DNA of 64,000 nucleotides from Axinella damicornis (lineage: Eukaryota > Porifera > Demospongiae > Axinellida > Axinellidae), in assembly GCA_963931865.1 (NCBI GenBank), contig OZ007513.1, positions 10,317,467 through 10,381,466 of the forward strand, written 5' to 3'. Below, piece by piece: positions 32,901 through 42,547 of this stretch; within the stretch, counting starts at the first letter, position 1, and each line of letters begins with the position of its first letter. The notes under the pieces are model-generated. The model ran no database searches. It had not been told where the DNA came from and saw only the letters and a list, made by a program, of their open reading frames with translations. The translations under genes were made by a program, and so were the position numbers.

Positions 32901-33887
32901 GAAGGAAGTCTGGCAAGTAGGCTTGGAGGCAACAGCTACTAGAGTAAGTGCGGGGGTGTCCAGACGGTGAAGGGGTATCCCGGACACCCCGCTAATTCTT
33001 TTGTCCGGACGCTCTGCGAAGAAATTTGCGGATGTCCGGATAACTCCCCTCGTCCGGACACCCCCGCACTTACTCTACATCACGGGCCAGTCACACACCA
33101 GATTTTCAGTGGCAATGACTGCTGTGTAGATAATTGCATGCTGCTTTGGTTTCCCATGCATGCACCACACAATATCGTATTAGCTATCAGTGACGTACGG
33201 AAATTGTTTGTTTTTCTGAATGGTCATTCATTCTGCACTGGCATGTCACTGTTATTGCCATGACTTTTAGGCCTCTTGCTTGCGTATGAGTATCGTCAAG
33301 GCTCGATCTGTATGCAGGGTTTCATCTACTGGGGGGGGCAGGGGGGAAGCTTCCCCCCCAAACAGTCTAGCTTCCCCCCCAAAGAAGAGATTGACTATAT
33401 CATTACATCATGCACTTGCCACTACTCAGCCCACACATCGATACTTACTGGTTACTTAGTCAATCTTCTTTGCGTCTGGGAACATGTCCAGAATGCGCAG
33501 AGATGCTACGAGAGCGCTTCCTGATCGCTAAAAGAACACGTAAAATATTTTTCCGCGCTTCGCGCGGACTGATCGCCGCTTCGCTGCTCTGCGCACCGCC
33601 TTCGGCGGTGCGCTGTGTATCCGCCACTGCTACTTCCCCCCCAAACATTTTGTTCTAGATGAAACCCTGGTATGCCATGGATAGTATACGTGTATTTTAT
33701 CAACTGTATAAATTGTACGACTGCATGGTTGAGCACTTGCTGCCTATCAAAATGTGAAATCATAATAGCGTGACAAACGCATCAATAAGTGGGCGGGAGA
33801 TATGCCCTACTCGAACTCACTAATGAGAATGGGTGACTGAGCGGTGGCTCCCAGAAGAGCAGCGCAGAGAACAGCAAGGAGCAGCAT
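23906..33887 (-). CDS. PLA2G15-like: Group XV phospholipase A2, copy 5, type I, with transposon-filled intron 1
   Basis: Exons: 1, 33821-33887; 2, 26496-26643; 3, 25267-25478; 4, 23906-24699; 1221 nt, 406 residues with no stop. Motifs are as in copy 8: signal peptide, VRVPGFG, APYDWR, Ser of HSMGG near 175, AFGDGDGAVN, GIDHGQ, hydrophobic tail. Intron 1 is about 7.2 kb, against about 2.6 kb in copies 8 and 3, because it has taken a 2.9 kb hAT element and four smaller elements. A LINE fragment sits about 270 bases upstream of exon 1. The coding exons are clean, so the gene may still work, but splicing across this intron and transcription past the LINE need RNA evidence. The hAT gene in the intron is on the opposite strand. 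Confidence 0.78.
25631..26110. mobile_element. hAT-like MITE, 5-bp target duplication
   Basis: Ends CAGGGGCAGATCCAGG and CCTGGATCCACCACTG, flanked by CAGCT (25626-25630, 26111-26115). Same site as 8827-9271, with about 35 extra bases near its right end (GGGGGGTTCGACC). Confidence 0.65.
26178..26215. mobile_element. Short TA-flanked hairpin
   Basis: Equivalent of 9339-9376 in copy 5. Confidence 0.5.
26877..26960. repeat. Tandem 10-bp repeat GAGATTACTA
   Basis: About eight units of GAGATTACTA, one variant (GAGATTATGA). It is part of a roughly 165-base insertion (about 26811-26975) absent from copies 8 and 3, where the surrounding sequence is continuous (near 9958 and 47475). Confidence 0.75.
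27364..30249 (+). mobile_element. Autonomous-looking hAT transposon (ZMYM1-like), 2886 bp
   Basis: The paralogous introns read CTTTTCTCTGCATACTGGC without interruption (near 10360 and 47865). Here the site is split, with CTGCA on both sides (27359-27363, 30250-30254). The termini are imperfect inverted repeats of about 33 bases: left CATAGGCGTAGCACGCGG, right (reverse complement) CAGTGGCGTAGGAGCGCA, both continuing to CTGGTCCGG. It carries one long open transposase gene on the plus strand. A CG-rich palindrome lies at 27559-27590 and a GCGC-rich one at 30164-30195. The duplication is 5 bp rather than the 8 bp usual for hAT; a small deletion at the left edge could also explain this. Confidence 0.8.
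27676..29841 (+). CDS. hAT family transposase (ZMYM1 / DUF4371 type)
   Basis: 721 residues, uninterrupted. An in-frame TAA nine bases upstream fixes the start at this ATG or the one two codons later. Residues about 30-105 form a TTF-type zinc finger (W-W, CHVC, then H-x4-C-H of the RRHELSKCHQ segment). Residues about 150-330 match DUF4371, with the RNase H-like acidic residues in MADECTD and QCYDGAANM and the following HCYGHSLNL. The C-terminus has the hAT dimerisation region with NPATNAISERSFSAMRRLKT, whose Glu would complete the DDE set. The protein would bind the element's ends in the nucleus and cut and paste it. Animal genes such as ZMYM1 descend from this group. The open frame, recognisable ends and empty sites in paralogs suggest recent insertion. 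Confidence 0.88.
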   Translation: MAMLAFPEKPHQPKSFCFPKRSFGKKQVVQRAFKATWFDQWNWIHYDESADAVFCHVCAKADEQGKLKASSKDLAFLRKGFTNWKDATEGFRRHELSKCHQDAVQVMIVLPRTVRDIGETLSSAHAQNKAENRRVLLKILQNVKFLGRQGIALRGHDDSESNFMQLFKLRELDNPELSAWLKKRADKYLSPEIQNEMLQVMSLSILRSIAKSLHSADAFSIMADECTDISNHEQLAICFRWVDTELEVHEEFVGLYQIENISSDTIVQALKDCLIRMNLQWNRCRGQCYDGAANMAGHRTGVATQILTMEPRALYTHCYGHSLNLAMCDTIKNCKLTRDAMDVTHEISKLVKFSPKRNTLFDKLKEELSPDTPGFRVLCPTRWTVRAKSLQSVQDNYSVLQELWDFTLDQNLHTEVRARVIGVQAQMESFDFFFGVSVGKLVLRHGDNLSATLQSSTISAAEGQRVAALTVDTLAKLRTDESFHLFWELVQKEAGAVHVNEPRLPRRRKVPQRFETGDGVAHFPATVEDHYRQIYFEVIDYAVSAIKSRFDQPGFKMFRQVEDLLIKSVLGKDASSELTSVTSFYGDDISLGRLSVQLTSLASQLDGKKELNLWDIVTYLRGFSSAGRVFFSDVVTLVKILLVNPATNAISERSFSAMRRLKTYLRSTMGQSRLNAIMLLHVHKDKTDKLSVVELANTFTSSEYRKTVFGTFSEKDMSVSS
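30809..31335. mobile_element. Self-nested palindromic MITE, TA target sites
   Basis: Five copies of a unit of roughly 75-100 bases starting CTGCTGATTGCGTTGACC: three direct (from 30809, 30903, 31009) and two inverted (ending 31241 and 31335). TA flanks the whole (30807-30808, 31336-31337), and the empty site GGGCTAGTATTCG is intact near 10928. The outer arms 30809-30900 and 31244-31335 are each 92 bases and mirror each other. Between them, bounded by TA at 30901 and 31242, lies an inner element of the same family inserted at the palindrome's centre. A further unit starts after another TA at 31007. TA duplication suggests Tc1/mariner-type mobilisation; no transposase is present. Confidence 0.8.
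32261..32797. mobile_element. Foldback element with GGACT-repeat arms
   Basis: Both ends carry GGGCGTCTTTATTCACTGGA in inverted orientation, followed by tandem GGACT/GGAGT repeats, then a second long inverted segment (from TTTTTCAGTGTAGGACAGAA) down to a loop of about 100 bases. GACCAGACAGG flanks both sides (32250-32260, 32798-32808), and the single copy is present at the empty site near 11860. A 9-11-bp duplication with long inverted arms is typical of Mutator-like foldback MITEs; that assignment is inferred. Confidence 0.75.
32942..33075. mobile_element. 134-bp MITE with perfect 20-bp inverted ends, TA site
   Basis: Ends GAGTAAGTGCGGGGGTGTCC are perfectly inverted and bounded by TA (32940-32941, 33076-33077). 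The empty site AGCTACTACATCACGG is seen near 11992 and 49511. The inside repeats GTCCGGA. Confidence 0.8.
33315..33669. mobile_element. hAT-like MITE, 5-bp target duplication
   Basis: Ends CAGGGTTTCATCTA and TAGATGAAACCCTG are inverted and flanked by GTATG (33310-33314, 33670-33674). The empty site GATCTGTATGCCATGG is intact near 12225. The right half includes CGCGCTTCGCGCGGACTGATC and GCGGTGCGCTGTGTATCCGC segments resembling the inside of 8827-9271 and 27364-30249, perhaps a nested relative. Confidence 0.72.
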
Positions 33888-33970
33888 CCTTTAAGGCAAA
33901 CTTCTTCCAAGGATCTTCTTCCAAGAATCTTCTTCCAAGATTACGCGGATGCGATATGCGTTCGCATGAG

Positions 33971-34033
33971 TGACGTCACATTCAGATCAGGTAACTTGCC
34001 AGCCCCACCCACACTGTCACATAATTGCTGACC
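33971..34033 (-). promoter_or_regulatory. Promoter block of copy 5
   Basis: TGACGTCA (33971-33978) and the shared downstream blocks. A 12-base duplication of the CTTCTTCCAAG motif lies between it and exon 1. The LINE fragment begins about 120 bases beyond. Confidence 0.4.
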
Positions 34034-34155
34034 GCTACGCGCACCACGAGCGCCTAAATGGTCATATATAACTGTGACGTGTTGAAATGCCTGTGTCACC
34101 CCCTTGTATTGTAGCATGCAGCCGACGTTCACGCATGCATGCAAGGGCGTAGATA

Positions 34156-35299
34156 GGTCATTTTGTATGCTAATGACCTGACTCGAACTATACATCAGAG
34201 TAAGGTGAAGCAATATGCCGACGACACCACCATGTCATTAGTGAGCAGTGATGCAAGTCGGTTGGAGGAAGGTTTGGTGGATGATCTTGAGGGTGTGGCT
34301 AGGTGGGTGGAAGCAAACAAATTGCAGTTGAATGTAAAGAAAACCAAGTTGTTGCTGTTGAGTAGGAAGCGGAGAGCACGTGAGTTGGAGAATGTTGAGG
34401 TACAAATTGATGGGCAGAAAATAGAGAGGAGCAAGACTGTGAAGTGCCTGGGAGTGTTACTGGACGATGGGCTAACGTGGAAGGATCAGGTTCAAAGTGT
34501 GCGGAAGCGGTGTTTTGTTGGACTGGCTAAATTGAGGAGGCTGAAGGATGTGCTGCCACCTGATACGAAGAAGAAAATCTACAACGCCACTGTACTGCCA
34601 CACTTAGATTATTGTTCTGTAGTGTGGCAGGAGTGTACACAAGACATGAGGAAGCGGCTAGAGAGGGTTCAGAACTATGGGATGCGCATCATCCTCTCCC
34701 AGCCACCCAGAACTCCAAGCAAGGGGTTAAGGCAAAAGATGAACTGGATGACTCTGGAGAAAAGAAGGGAAATGAGACGGCTGACACTAGTTCGGAGGTG
34801 TGTGCTGAACATTGCTCCGCAGTGCTTGAGTGGAAGACTGAAGACCAATGCTGAGATTGGGAGACGGGTGACACGGGGTCATGATAACTGTAAACTTTAT
34901 GTACCCCAAGTTAAGACGGAGTGGGGGCATAAGTCTTTCACATTCAAGGGGATACAGGAGTGGAACAGCCTTCCACCCGAGATTAGGACCCTGAGATCGT
35001 CTACAGCATTCAGAACAAAACTTCGGACTTACATGTTTAATAGATAATGATAAGTTGAGGTTTTGTAATCTTTGTAGGCAATTTGTGTGGTGTACTGTAT
35101 TATGTGTTTTGATTTTGTACTTAATTGTGTGTATGTGCAGGACTGTATGTGTTTTGATTTTGTACTTAATTTTGTAATTTTTGTAGACGATTGAGCTGTT
35201 ATTGTGTGTACTGTATGTGCAGGACTCCCTGGAGGACCAGCCAGGTGGCTGAAGGGACATTTCCTGTCTAAAATTAAAATTTATCTATCTATCTATCTA
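34156..35299 (+). mobile_element. 5'-truncated non-LTR retrotransposon (LINE)
   Basis: The insert splits spacer sequence that is continuous near 12706 (GGGCGTAGATAAGTTTGTAAGG). It begins inside a reverse transcriptase gene, continues through the end of that frame, has a short 3' untranslated region and ends in an (ATCT)n tail. This is the structure of a 5'-truncated target-primed insertion of the L2/CR1/jockey-like group. Any target duplication is very short. It lies in the spacer upstream of copy 5. Confidence 0.8.
34163..35047 (+). pseudogene. C-terminal reverse transcriptase fragment of the LINE
   Basis: 294 codons, open to a natural stop. It begins within the palm, with LYANDL and the catalytic QYADDTTMS (YADD) only 17 codons in. 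It continues through the thumb, with NVKKTKLLLLSR, KCLGVLLDDGLTWKDQV, PHLDYCSVVW and LERVQNYGMRII, all typical of LINE RT C-termini, and ends SSTAFRTKLRTYMFNR. Endonuclease and the N-terminal half of RT are missing and there is no ATG at the front, so it cannot make a working enzyme. The lack of stops indicates a young insertion. Confidence 0.85.
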
Positions 35300-36327
35300 G
35301 GTTTGTAAGGGTAGGAGGGTTAGAACGAAGTGTTCCCATGAGGGGGCTTGAACCCAGACAGCATATGCATTGCAACAGAAGGATACTTCGTTAAAAGTTT
35401 ATATGAGCTACGTTGTTGCAGAAATCTGATGGCAGCTGAATATAATGTTCAGAATAATCAAGCATTTTTTTTTTATGTATTGAGAGCATAAGGTACGTAC
35501 ATGCATGCTCTCTTCGTACCAACACCCAACTATAGTAATTATTATAAGTATCGTACAGACTTTCCTCTGTTTACTTATGCAAGCATGTTGAACATTATAA
35601 TTGCATCCCTTGCCATGCATTCACTTTTTTTTTCCCCCCGTGTGAAAAGAATAATGGATAATACAGTGTATATATACATGTATGGGTGAATGTACTCTTG
35701 TATGAAAAATAAAAATATATATATGAAAAGTAGAATACAGAGAGTAAAAAGGATGGTTTCAAGGTGAGCGCTTTGACCATTCCTCCAACACGGCTTGAAC
35801 CCTTCAGTAACGCTGCTTAACTGGCGGAAGGCTAGCAATGCTGTGTGCACACCAAAGCCCATACACAGGCCGTACACACAGACATTTACCCCACCAGAAA
35901 AACAAACGCCACTTCTGGGGATCGAACCTGCGGCACCTCCGCCTAGCTGGGCTCCCAGTTGAGATGTCATCCCACTGCACCAATCCACCATTCAATTCAC
36001 TGTAAGTAGCAGTGTTCAGATTTCAAACTCCTGGCAATCGACACACTGGATAGCTACAAACATTCCTCTGTTTACTTATGCAAGCATGTTGAACGTTATT
36101 ACATCCCAGTTGCCATGCATTCACTTCACTGTGTTCAGATTTCAAACTTCAGGCAATCGACACACTGGATTTCTAGGGTAATAACAATGTGATATAAAAC
36201 TAAAAGAATAGATCTAGCTACTCTACATAGCAAGCATCATCCATGGCAAAAACTCCTCTACAATGAAACAGTGGAGTATATTATATATTATACCTAATAC
36301 TAATCCTATGTATAGTCATATACACAC
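35300..36327. other. Spacer between copies 5 and 4
   Basis: No gene is seen. Same spacer as 834-1979, with the B-box-like segment near 35347 and the T/C tract near 35625. A SINE module is annotated separately. Confidence 0.6.
35909..35990 (-). mobile_element. tRNA-derived SINE module
   Basis: Minus-strand A-box-like TGGTGCAGTGG (35972-35982) and B-box GGTTCGATCCCC (35917-35928), equivalent to the modules at 1562 and 13341. Confidence 0.45.
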
Positions 36328-37441
36328 TCACTCTAACATGAGTGCAAGTATCATTGCCGTGCTTCCCACCATAAGTGTGAGACTGGCAGCAGCACTCACA
36401 GTAGTAGAACTGGGCGTGGGAGCACCCACAACGTTTGCAACAGCTTGAAGTACGGTCGCGTCTGTTATTATCTGAGCGTGATCAATTCCAGGAAAGGTTG
36501 TGACATTAAACGGCTGACTTTGCTCATTCCTCCAATTCAGACACACTTGCGAGCTTAGAAGATTGACAACACCATCTCCATCGCCGAGGCCAATACTAGT
36601 TTCATTGGCACCCAATCCATTGCCATAGGTATAGTTTTCCGGGGTGGGGACATCGGTACCGTAGAAACAGTAGGTTGATACTCTGGGAGCAGGAAAGTTT
36701 TCATTTATTGGAACAATCCCCTGGTACATCTGGTATCCCCGGGGTAGCCAATGTCTGTGAAAAAAGCTTCATAGTCATTGGCTGTGTAGGTTCAGTTGTG
36801 TGTCGTCAATAGTGTTGTGTTGCCCCAAACAGAGGGTTTGGGCAATATCCACATGGTGCTCTCAAAGGTGCGGAATAAAAAACCGTCGAAGATAATCCCT
36901 CGTAATATTGCATTGGATCCGGACCATGCTCCTGAGAGAGTGACCCAAGCATTGATGTACATATCTTTCCACTGCTGAGTGACCACTTCATTGAGAAAGT
37001 ACAGTGACACGATACCGCCCATGCTGTGGATCACCAATGTCACCTTTTCTCCCCCATTACTGTTGTACATAGTCTCTATCAGTGATCTCACACGAGAGTA
37101 GTAGCCAATCCTATACAGCTCATCTGGAGGTAAAGAGAGCATAATTATGTGATCAATCAACTCATACAGCTGAAGTTGCTTTAGTATACATATAAATTAT
37201 GCAGTCAAAGTGGTGGAGGAATGGTTGAGGAAATGTGGAGCAAATGTGGCAGGTGCAATCTGTGAACTCAAGTACAGCTGCTGTCCCACAGTCACACACC
37301 TGTTACCGTCCATTCCTTATCACGTAGCTGAGACTATACCGTTTGAAAATATTTAGAATAGCAACTGAATTGGCAAGTGACGTGAATACAACTCCAGCAA
37401 TGTATGGGTGCCTGACCAGTGACGTTTCAGGTCATATTCAC

Positions 37442-37735
37442 CAATGTTGTTTTAGTTATCTAAAACTGAAATAGTTTAGTTTTTGGTTTTAATTAGGTAG
37501 AAGTCGCATTGTTTAGTTTAGTTTTAGTTTTAATTACTAAATCTCAAAAGGGTTAGTAAAGGCTCTTTTAGTTTTAGTAAACACCATTTTTGGGTGATTT
37601 TCATTCTAGTTTAGTTGTAGTTTTAATTAACAGGCTGAGACAGTCCTCATTTAGTTTTAGTTTTAATTACTAAAGTGAAATACGCCATACTAAAATGCAT
37701 TATAGTTTTAGTTTTAGTTAACTAAAACAACATTG
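37442..37735. mobile_element. hAT-like MITE with perfect 8-bp target duplication
   Basis: 294 bases, with inverted ends CAATGTTGTTTTAGTTA and TAACTAAAACAACATTG, flanked by ATATTCAC on both sides (37434-37441, 37736-37743). Copy 2 has the empty site GGTCATATTCACGTCATAC near 51632. The inside is rich in TTTAGTTTTAGTTTTAATTA repeats. It is clearly younger than the duplication of this block. Confidence 0.85.
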
Positions 37736-38000
37736 ATATTCACGTCATACAACGTATCTGGTCAGGCGTTGTACGTGACAGGGAACACACCTGCTGCACT
37801 CTAACTAGATAATCCAATTTGGATAGAATGCTGAGTAGGAAGAGTGGCTACCAGCAATAACCCTTGGAATACCTGAAGTGTAAGTGGTCAGGTGTTCGCA
37901 TGTGGGAGAGAAGTGATCAAATACGTACCTCCAGCATCAACAGTCCTGAGTGACAAACTGAACAGAAAATCGAACCACAAAGCAGCAATTGAAGTCCAAG

Positions 38001-38972
38001 ATGATCTTCACAGCCATCCTAGTGCTGCTCTCTCTGGGCTGCTCCCACGGCCAGCCAGGCAGACGACACTGCCCTCCCTCCAAGAGTGCTGACTGGGACT
38101 GAACAAACCTGCCCACAAGATGCACTGCGACAATCGTCACTTGCTGAGACAGCCCAGGACATCACTACTCTGATACGTGATAACATCATCTGTCTATCTG
38201 CTCGAACACAGACGACCCCTGCAGCCTCCTGCAGTGCAATCTCCGCAAGCTGCCCCTTTGGAAACTACTGGATAAGGAGCTCCGATGGGAATGCAGTGCA
38301 AATGTATTGCAACATGGACAGGGTGTGTGGCTGCAGCGGTGACAGCACAGGAGGATGGGCACGCATTGCATACCTCAACACAACCGACACTTCCCAACAG
38401 TGCCCAAGTGCATGGAGGCTCATCACAACACCAAGGAGGACGTGTGGACGATCGACGGATGCTGCTAGCTGCGACTCTGCAATATTTCCATCTAATGGAA
38501 TCCAGTACAGCCACATCTGCGAACGAGCCATTGGGTATCAAGACCGATCACCTGATGCACTTGACTCCGGACACACCATAGACAGCTACTACCTCGACGG
38601 TGTCAGCATCACACATGGTGTTCCTGGATCCCGGCAGCACATCTGGTCTTTTGTTGCTGCAGTTAGAGCTAGCTATTGTTCCTGTAATGGTGGTACTGGA
38701 CCCCATCTTTCATAGGGCAGGATTATTTCTGTGAGACCGGCAACAACAACGATGCGGATTGGGTTGGAATGTTCCTCGCTGATGACCCTCTCTGGGATGG
38801 CCAGGACTGTGGGACATCCAATACCTGTGAGTGTACCCTCAACAATCCTCCATGGTTCTGCAAGCAGCTGCCTCAGGCAACAACTGATGACATCGAGGTT
38901 CGTATTTGTGGAGACAGTGATCTCAATAATGAGGATACTCCAGTGGAACTTATCAAACTCTACGTTCGCTGA
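38001..38972 (+). pseudogene. Fibrinogen-like secreted protein, broken copy in intron 3 of copy 4
   Basis: Relative to the copy at 51900 it begins with the same ATG and hydrophobic MIFTAILVLLSLG, but an 11-base loss near 38039 shifts the frame and brings an early stop. The main frame then runs to a TAG at 38713-38715, and the last part is in a third frame (ending ELIKLYVR, stop 38970-38972). Recognisable in order are CSAIS...GNYWIRSS, the MYCNMDRVCG core of fibrinogen-like N-lobes, GGWARIAYLN, YLDGVSITHG with RQHIWSF, and the DPLWDGQDCG / NPPWFCKQLP / TDDIEVRICG tail. I know this arrangement from sponge and cnidarian extracellular proteins. It is antisense to the host phospholipase gene. Confidence 0.75.
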
Positions 38973-39417
38973 TGAATTCTAACGTGTGATCAGTAACAGA
39001 AACTAAGTGAAGGATGTAGCTAGGTTAGTTTGTAGTATTAACAAGATTCCATGCTGCTATTACATTATCTAGCTAATTATAATTAGGTCCAACGCTGTAG
39101 AGAGTGGTTACGTTTGGTTACATTGTTGGAATGCCGCAGTTTTCACCTCTAGAATGATGTACTTAGCTTGTTGCATGTGCACAGGAAGTTGTGAATTTCC
39201 TACTCTGGTACGGTCATACCAGTGACCCATTCTCTCTGTGCTGCATGGGCTCCTGTTACGGGATACTCCACCAACTTACTCCCCAGTGAATAGGGAAAAG
39301 CCCTTTCCCATATGCACTGTGGTAGCTAGCGACCCTGGGAACACTAGTGGTTGGGAAGAGTTTCTGGCCATGGAGACACCAATTTTGCATGTCATTCTTA
39401 CTATATACCGCAATCAA

Positions 39418-39910
39418 ACGCCGCCGGTACTATTCGAGGGCGGCCACTAATCGAAGGTGGCGTTTATTAAACTCAGCGTAAACAAGGAAGCGAGAAAATG
39501 GATTGGAGCACCGTGTATGAACAATGAAGAAGTTTTGCTTCAGCCCTGGACCGTGCGGTACTGTCATAATCATCCCGACAAAACGGTAGGAAACGCTAAA
39601 GCCATTACTGTCACGAAGGATTTCGCCGGTCACACGTCACTCACCCCCCGTGCCTCGACCTCAGAAAATGCCAAACGCTTAGACTGCTCTGGGGAATATG
39701 ACCAACAATCAGTTCCCCTCTCTTCACGCTCACAGCGAAACAGTCACGGTCCTTGAGGGCTAATTTAGACAAAGCGCTTCGATCGATCGCAGACCGTTTG
39801 AATACTAGCCGCGGCTACTAAACAAGGGCGGCGTTTATATCATTCATCCCTTCCGGAGGTCGGCTATTATTCGAGGGCGGCCACTAATCGAGTGCGGCAT
39901 TGGATCGCGG
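39418..39910. mobile_element. GCCGC-ended DNA element in intron 3 of copy 4
   Basis: The left end CCGCAATCAAACGCCGCC and the right end (reverse complement CCGCGATCCAATGCCGC) are imperfect inverted repeats. Inside each end lies TATTCGAGGGCGGCCACTAA in direct orientation. TATA-like bases flank both sides. A full copy lies at 53339-53831 and a partial one at 15590-15851. No transposase frame is seen. Confidence 0.55.
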
Positions 39911-41438
39911 AAATATGGTATTAATGTCACACCACCATAGACATATCCTAATGAGTCTCACTCACCTAACTTACCATCAAGTTAAGTATTAAGTTCTAAT
40001 GATAGTCTGCCTGGCCTACATTCTGGCACTACCTGCAGCTAGCCTCCAATCGTATGGAGCTGCTCGGATGGTGTTCCCTCTCTCGTAACCCCTGGCAACA
40101 AAATAGTTCACGAATGTATTGAAGTTTGGAGAAGCTGGAGGAGTGTCCAGGAATTCCACAGTATTGGTGTCTCCAAATCCTGGCACCCTGACCTCTGCAC
40201 CAGTGTTGTTACTGTAGGTACCATCAGTACTGTTGAAGAGAAGCCTGCAGTGGTATGGAAACACTCACAAAGAATACTCTGCTGCAGTGAGGTATTTTCC
40301 TATACATAAGCCTCCGGCCGGCCAAACCTCGGGTGATTATACTTAGGGGACCCACATATTATGCAGTATAGTGGAATCATTTAAGGTCGATATTGAGGAT
40401 CTCTAGCTGTGACTAGTATGTTGACCTCCCCTCTTAAACAGAATACAACAGAGTGATTGCATTTGATCTCACAGGCTTAATAAAACATCAAAATGGCCTC
40501 CTTTTTATTATTCATAAGACTGCATGGCAGGAAATTAAAGTTTGTAAGATCTTTGAAAAGCAAACAGCTTGGAACTTACATACCAAGTAATACTCTGTCA
40601 ACTATTGCTGTAACACAGTTACCATGGCGATCAGCTGCCAGCTACACAACCTGGAGTAGCTACAAGTGAGACAGTATAGCTTCCGTTTTGCTGCCATTGA
40701 ACTCCATGTTCTTTGCCTTGCAGTAGACATGTGATTTTGTGATGTCAATGCAGCTGCTCTATTGCCGAATGAGTTACTACATGATCCTAGTACAGTCGGG
40801 GCAGTAGCATGATTCAGCATTCTGTTTATAGGTGGGTGAATATTAGTACACTCACAGCAAGTCATTCAGAAGGCACTGCGGCTGGAGGTTTTGATTCACC
40901 CACACCCTCCTGTACATCTCATTTGTGCAACACAAGCAGTTGTTGGGATCAGTAGTCACCCGAGCTTCCAGCTGAGAACTAATAAAGCCCGGAACTGTGT
41001 ACAAGAGAGTCAAATTATAGCATAATTACGTCACGCATTGCAGTGTGACCTTCTGATTCTACCAGGCTACCTCATAGCCTATAATTATATAACTGCTGCT
41101 GATCTCACTCACATATGCATGCAGACAGTGCTGCCTATACCTTAAATGGCAATGTTAGGGTTAGGTCACGCCAAAATGTTGCAGAGACAGACCAGTCTGA
41201 ATTTTGACCCAGGTGGCAGGGGAATAAAAGGCATATCACTTGTATGGTTAAGTGTAGCTACATGTAGCTGATCAAGTATGGCCAATACAATGCACACTGG
41301 TAGGTTGCTACTAAAAGTCTAGTCTCTCGATAATCACCTCCCATGCACTGAATTATTTTCTATTTCTGCTAGTGCACTTATCTGCGGCATGATAAGTTAT
41401 CACTATAATATACTGCAAACTTCCCAAACCTAGTATAA

Positions 41439-42547
41439 CAAGTAATAAAAAACATTTAAAATGTAACAGGATGTAGGGATACCAGAACTGCAAAAAGTAA
41501 GGAAACAAGGTAGCTAGGGATGATCACACAAAACAGTGAAGTATACAACCCCCTACAGAGATCTTTTTCCATAATACGTGTATAATGAAAAAAGATATGT
41601 AGGGGGATTGTATACTTCACTGTTTTGTGTGATCATCCCTAGCTACCTTGTTTCCTTACTTTTTGCAGTTCTGGTATCCCTACATCCTGTTACATTTTAA
41701 ATGTTTTTTATTACTTGTTTATGTCATTTTTTTTAGCAGCAGGCGCATGCATACTGGACTCTGGCATTTACACTGCCAGCAATGGCTGAAGAATCAGACC
41801 CAAGCATCTCAAAAGCCAACCCTTTTCTGGATGGATACTAAGCCAGTGCTCCCTGAGCTGAAGACCATAGCTAAGTATAGTGTAGCTAAAATAGCTATAC
41901 CAGATAGTAGTAGCGACACATTGTTGAGTCTTTAGATAGGCATTCACCCCTCTCACAGAACACAGTCTAGTAACATATATAGCACAGAGAATTTACCTCA
42001 ATCTAGTTACGGCACGGTAATTACCACAACAGCAGCGCAAGGCACTTCTAATTCAGCAATCTTGGATAATAATTACGTATCGTTGCTAAGTGATCGTTTA
42101 AGTGCGCATGCGTACAAACATGAAAATGGCGTGACAAATGAAGCCATAGTTATTGAGTGGTCAGCTGTAGCCGCCTGGTGAAGACTTGGAGGTTGCCAAA
42201 AAGCGATGGGCTGGTGCACTGCTCGATGTAAAATGCTGCCGTTTCGTGCGAAAACCATCATGAGGGATTGAGGCGACGTTGAGCTAGCCCGTCTGAAAGA
42301 AGAAAGAAGAAGAAAGAAGAAGAAAGAAAAACAATTTGCCCGTTTTGCGAGTACCTGGTGGGGTACTTTCGCGACGGTTTTTCGCGACGCGAGGAGTCTT
42401 GTTGGTCATGAAAACACTCGAAGATGAACGGTATGTGGTTATAAAGGCTTATAAGTGTACCATTTCTGAGATTTGGAGAGATTCTTTTGTATTAGCATAT
42501 ATTGCGTGTACGTCGTATCCCTACATACAGAGTCTACTGACTCTGTG
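41439..42547. mobile_element. 1.1-kb insertion with a long hairpin, intron 1 of copy 4
   Basis: Absent from copies 9 and 6, where CCTAGTATAATTATACATG is continuous. Its first 280 bases (41438-41718) form an almost perfect hairpin with arms of about 130 bases. The remainder holds a purine tract of GAAAGAA repeats near 42300 and a short terminal hairpin, CAGAGTC-TACT-GACTCTG, at 42528-42545. TGTAGGGATAC occurs in the left arm and in inverted orientation near 42515. At most one base of target is repeated. No transposase is seen; the class is unknown to me. Confidence 0.65.

Noticed and set aside
38731..38982. A separate gene downstream of the fibrinogen-like frame
   Set aside because: The adjacent frame (38769-38972) continues the same protein family after a frameshift; the 38731 frame is its shadow.
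41439..42547. Helitron
   Set aside because: It inserts with little or no duplication and has a terminal hairpin, but the expected 5'-TC and CTRR-3' ends and the A-T insertion point are not seen.
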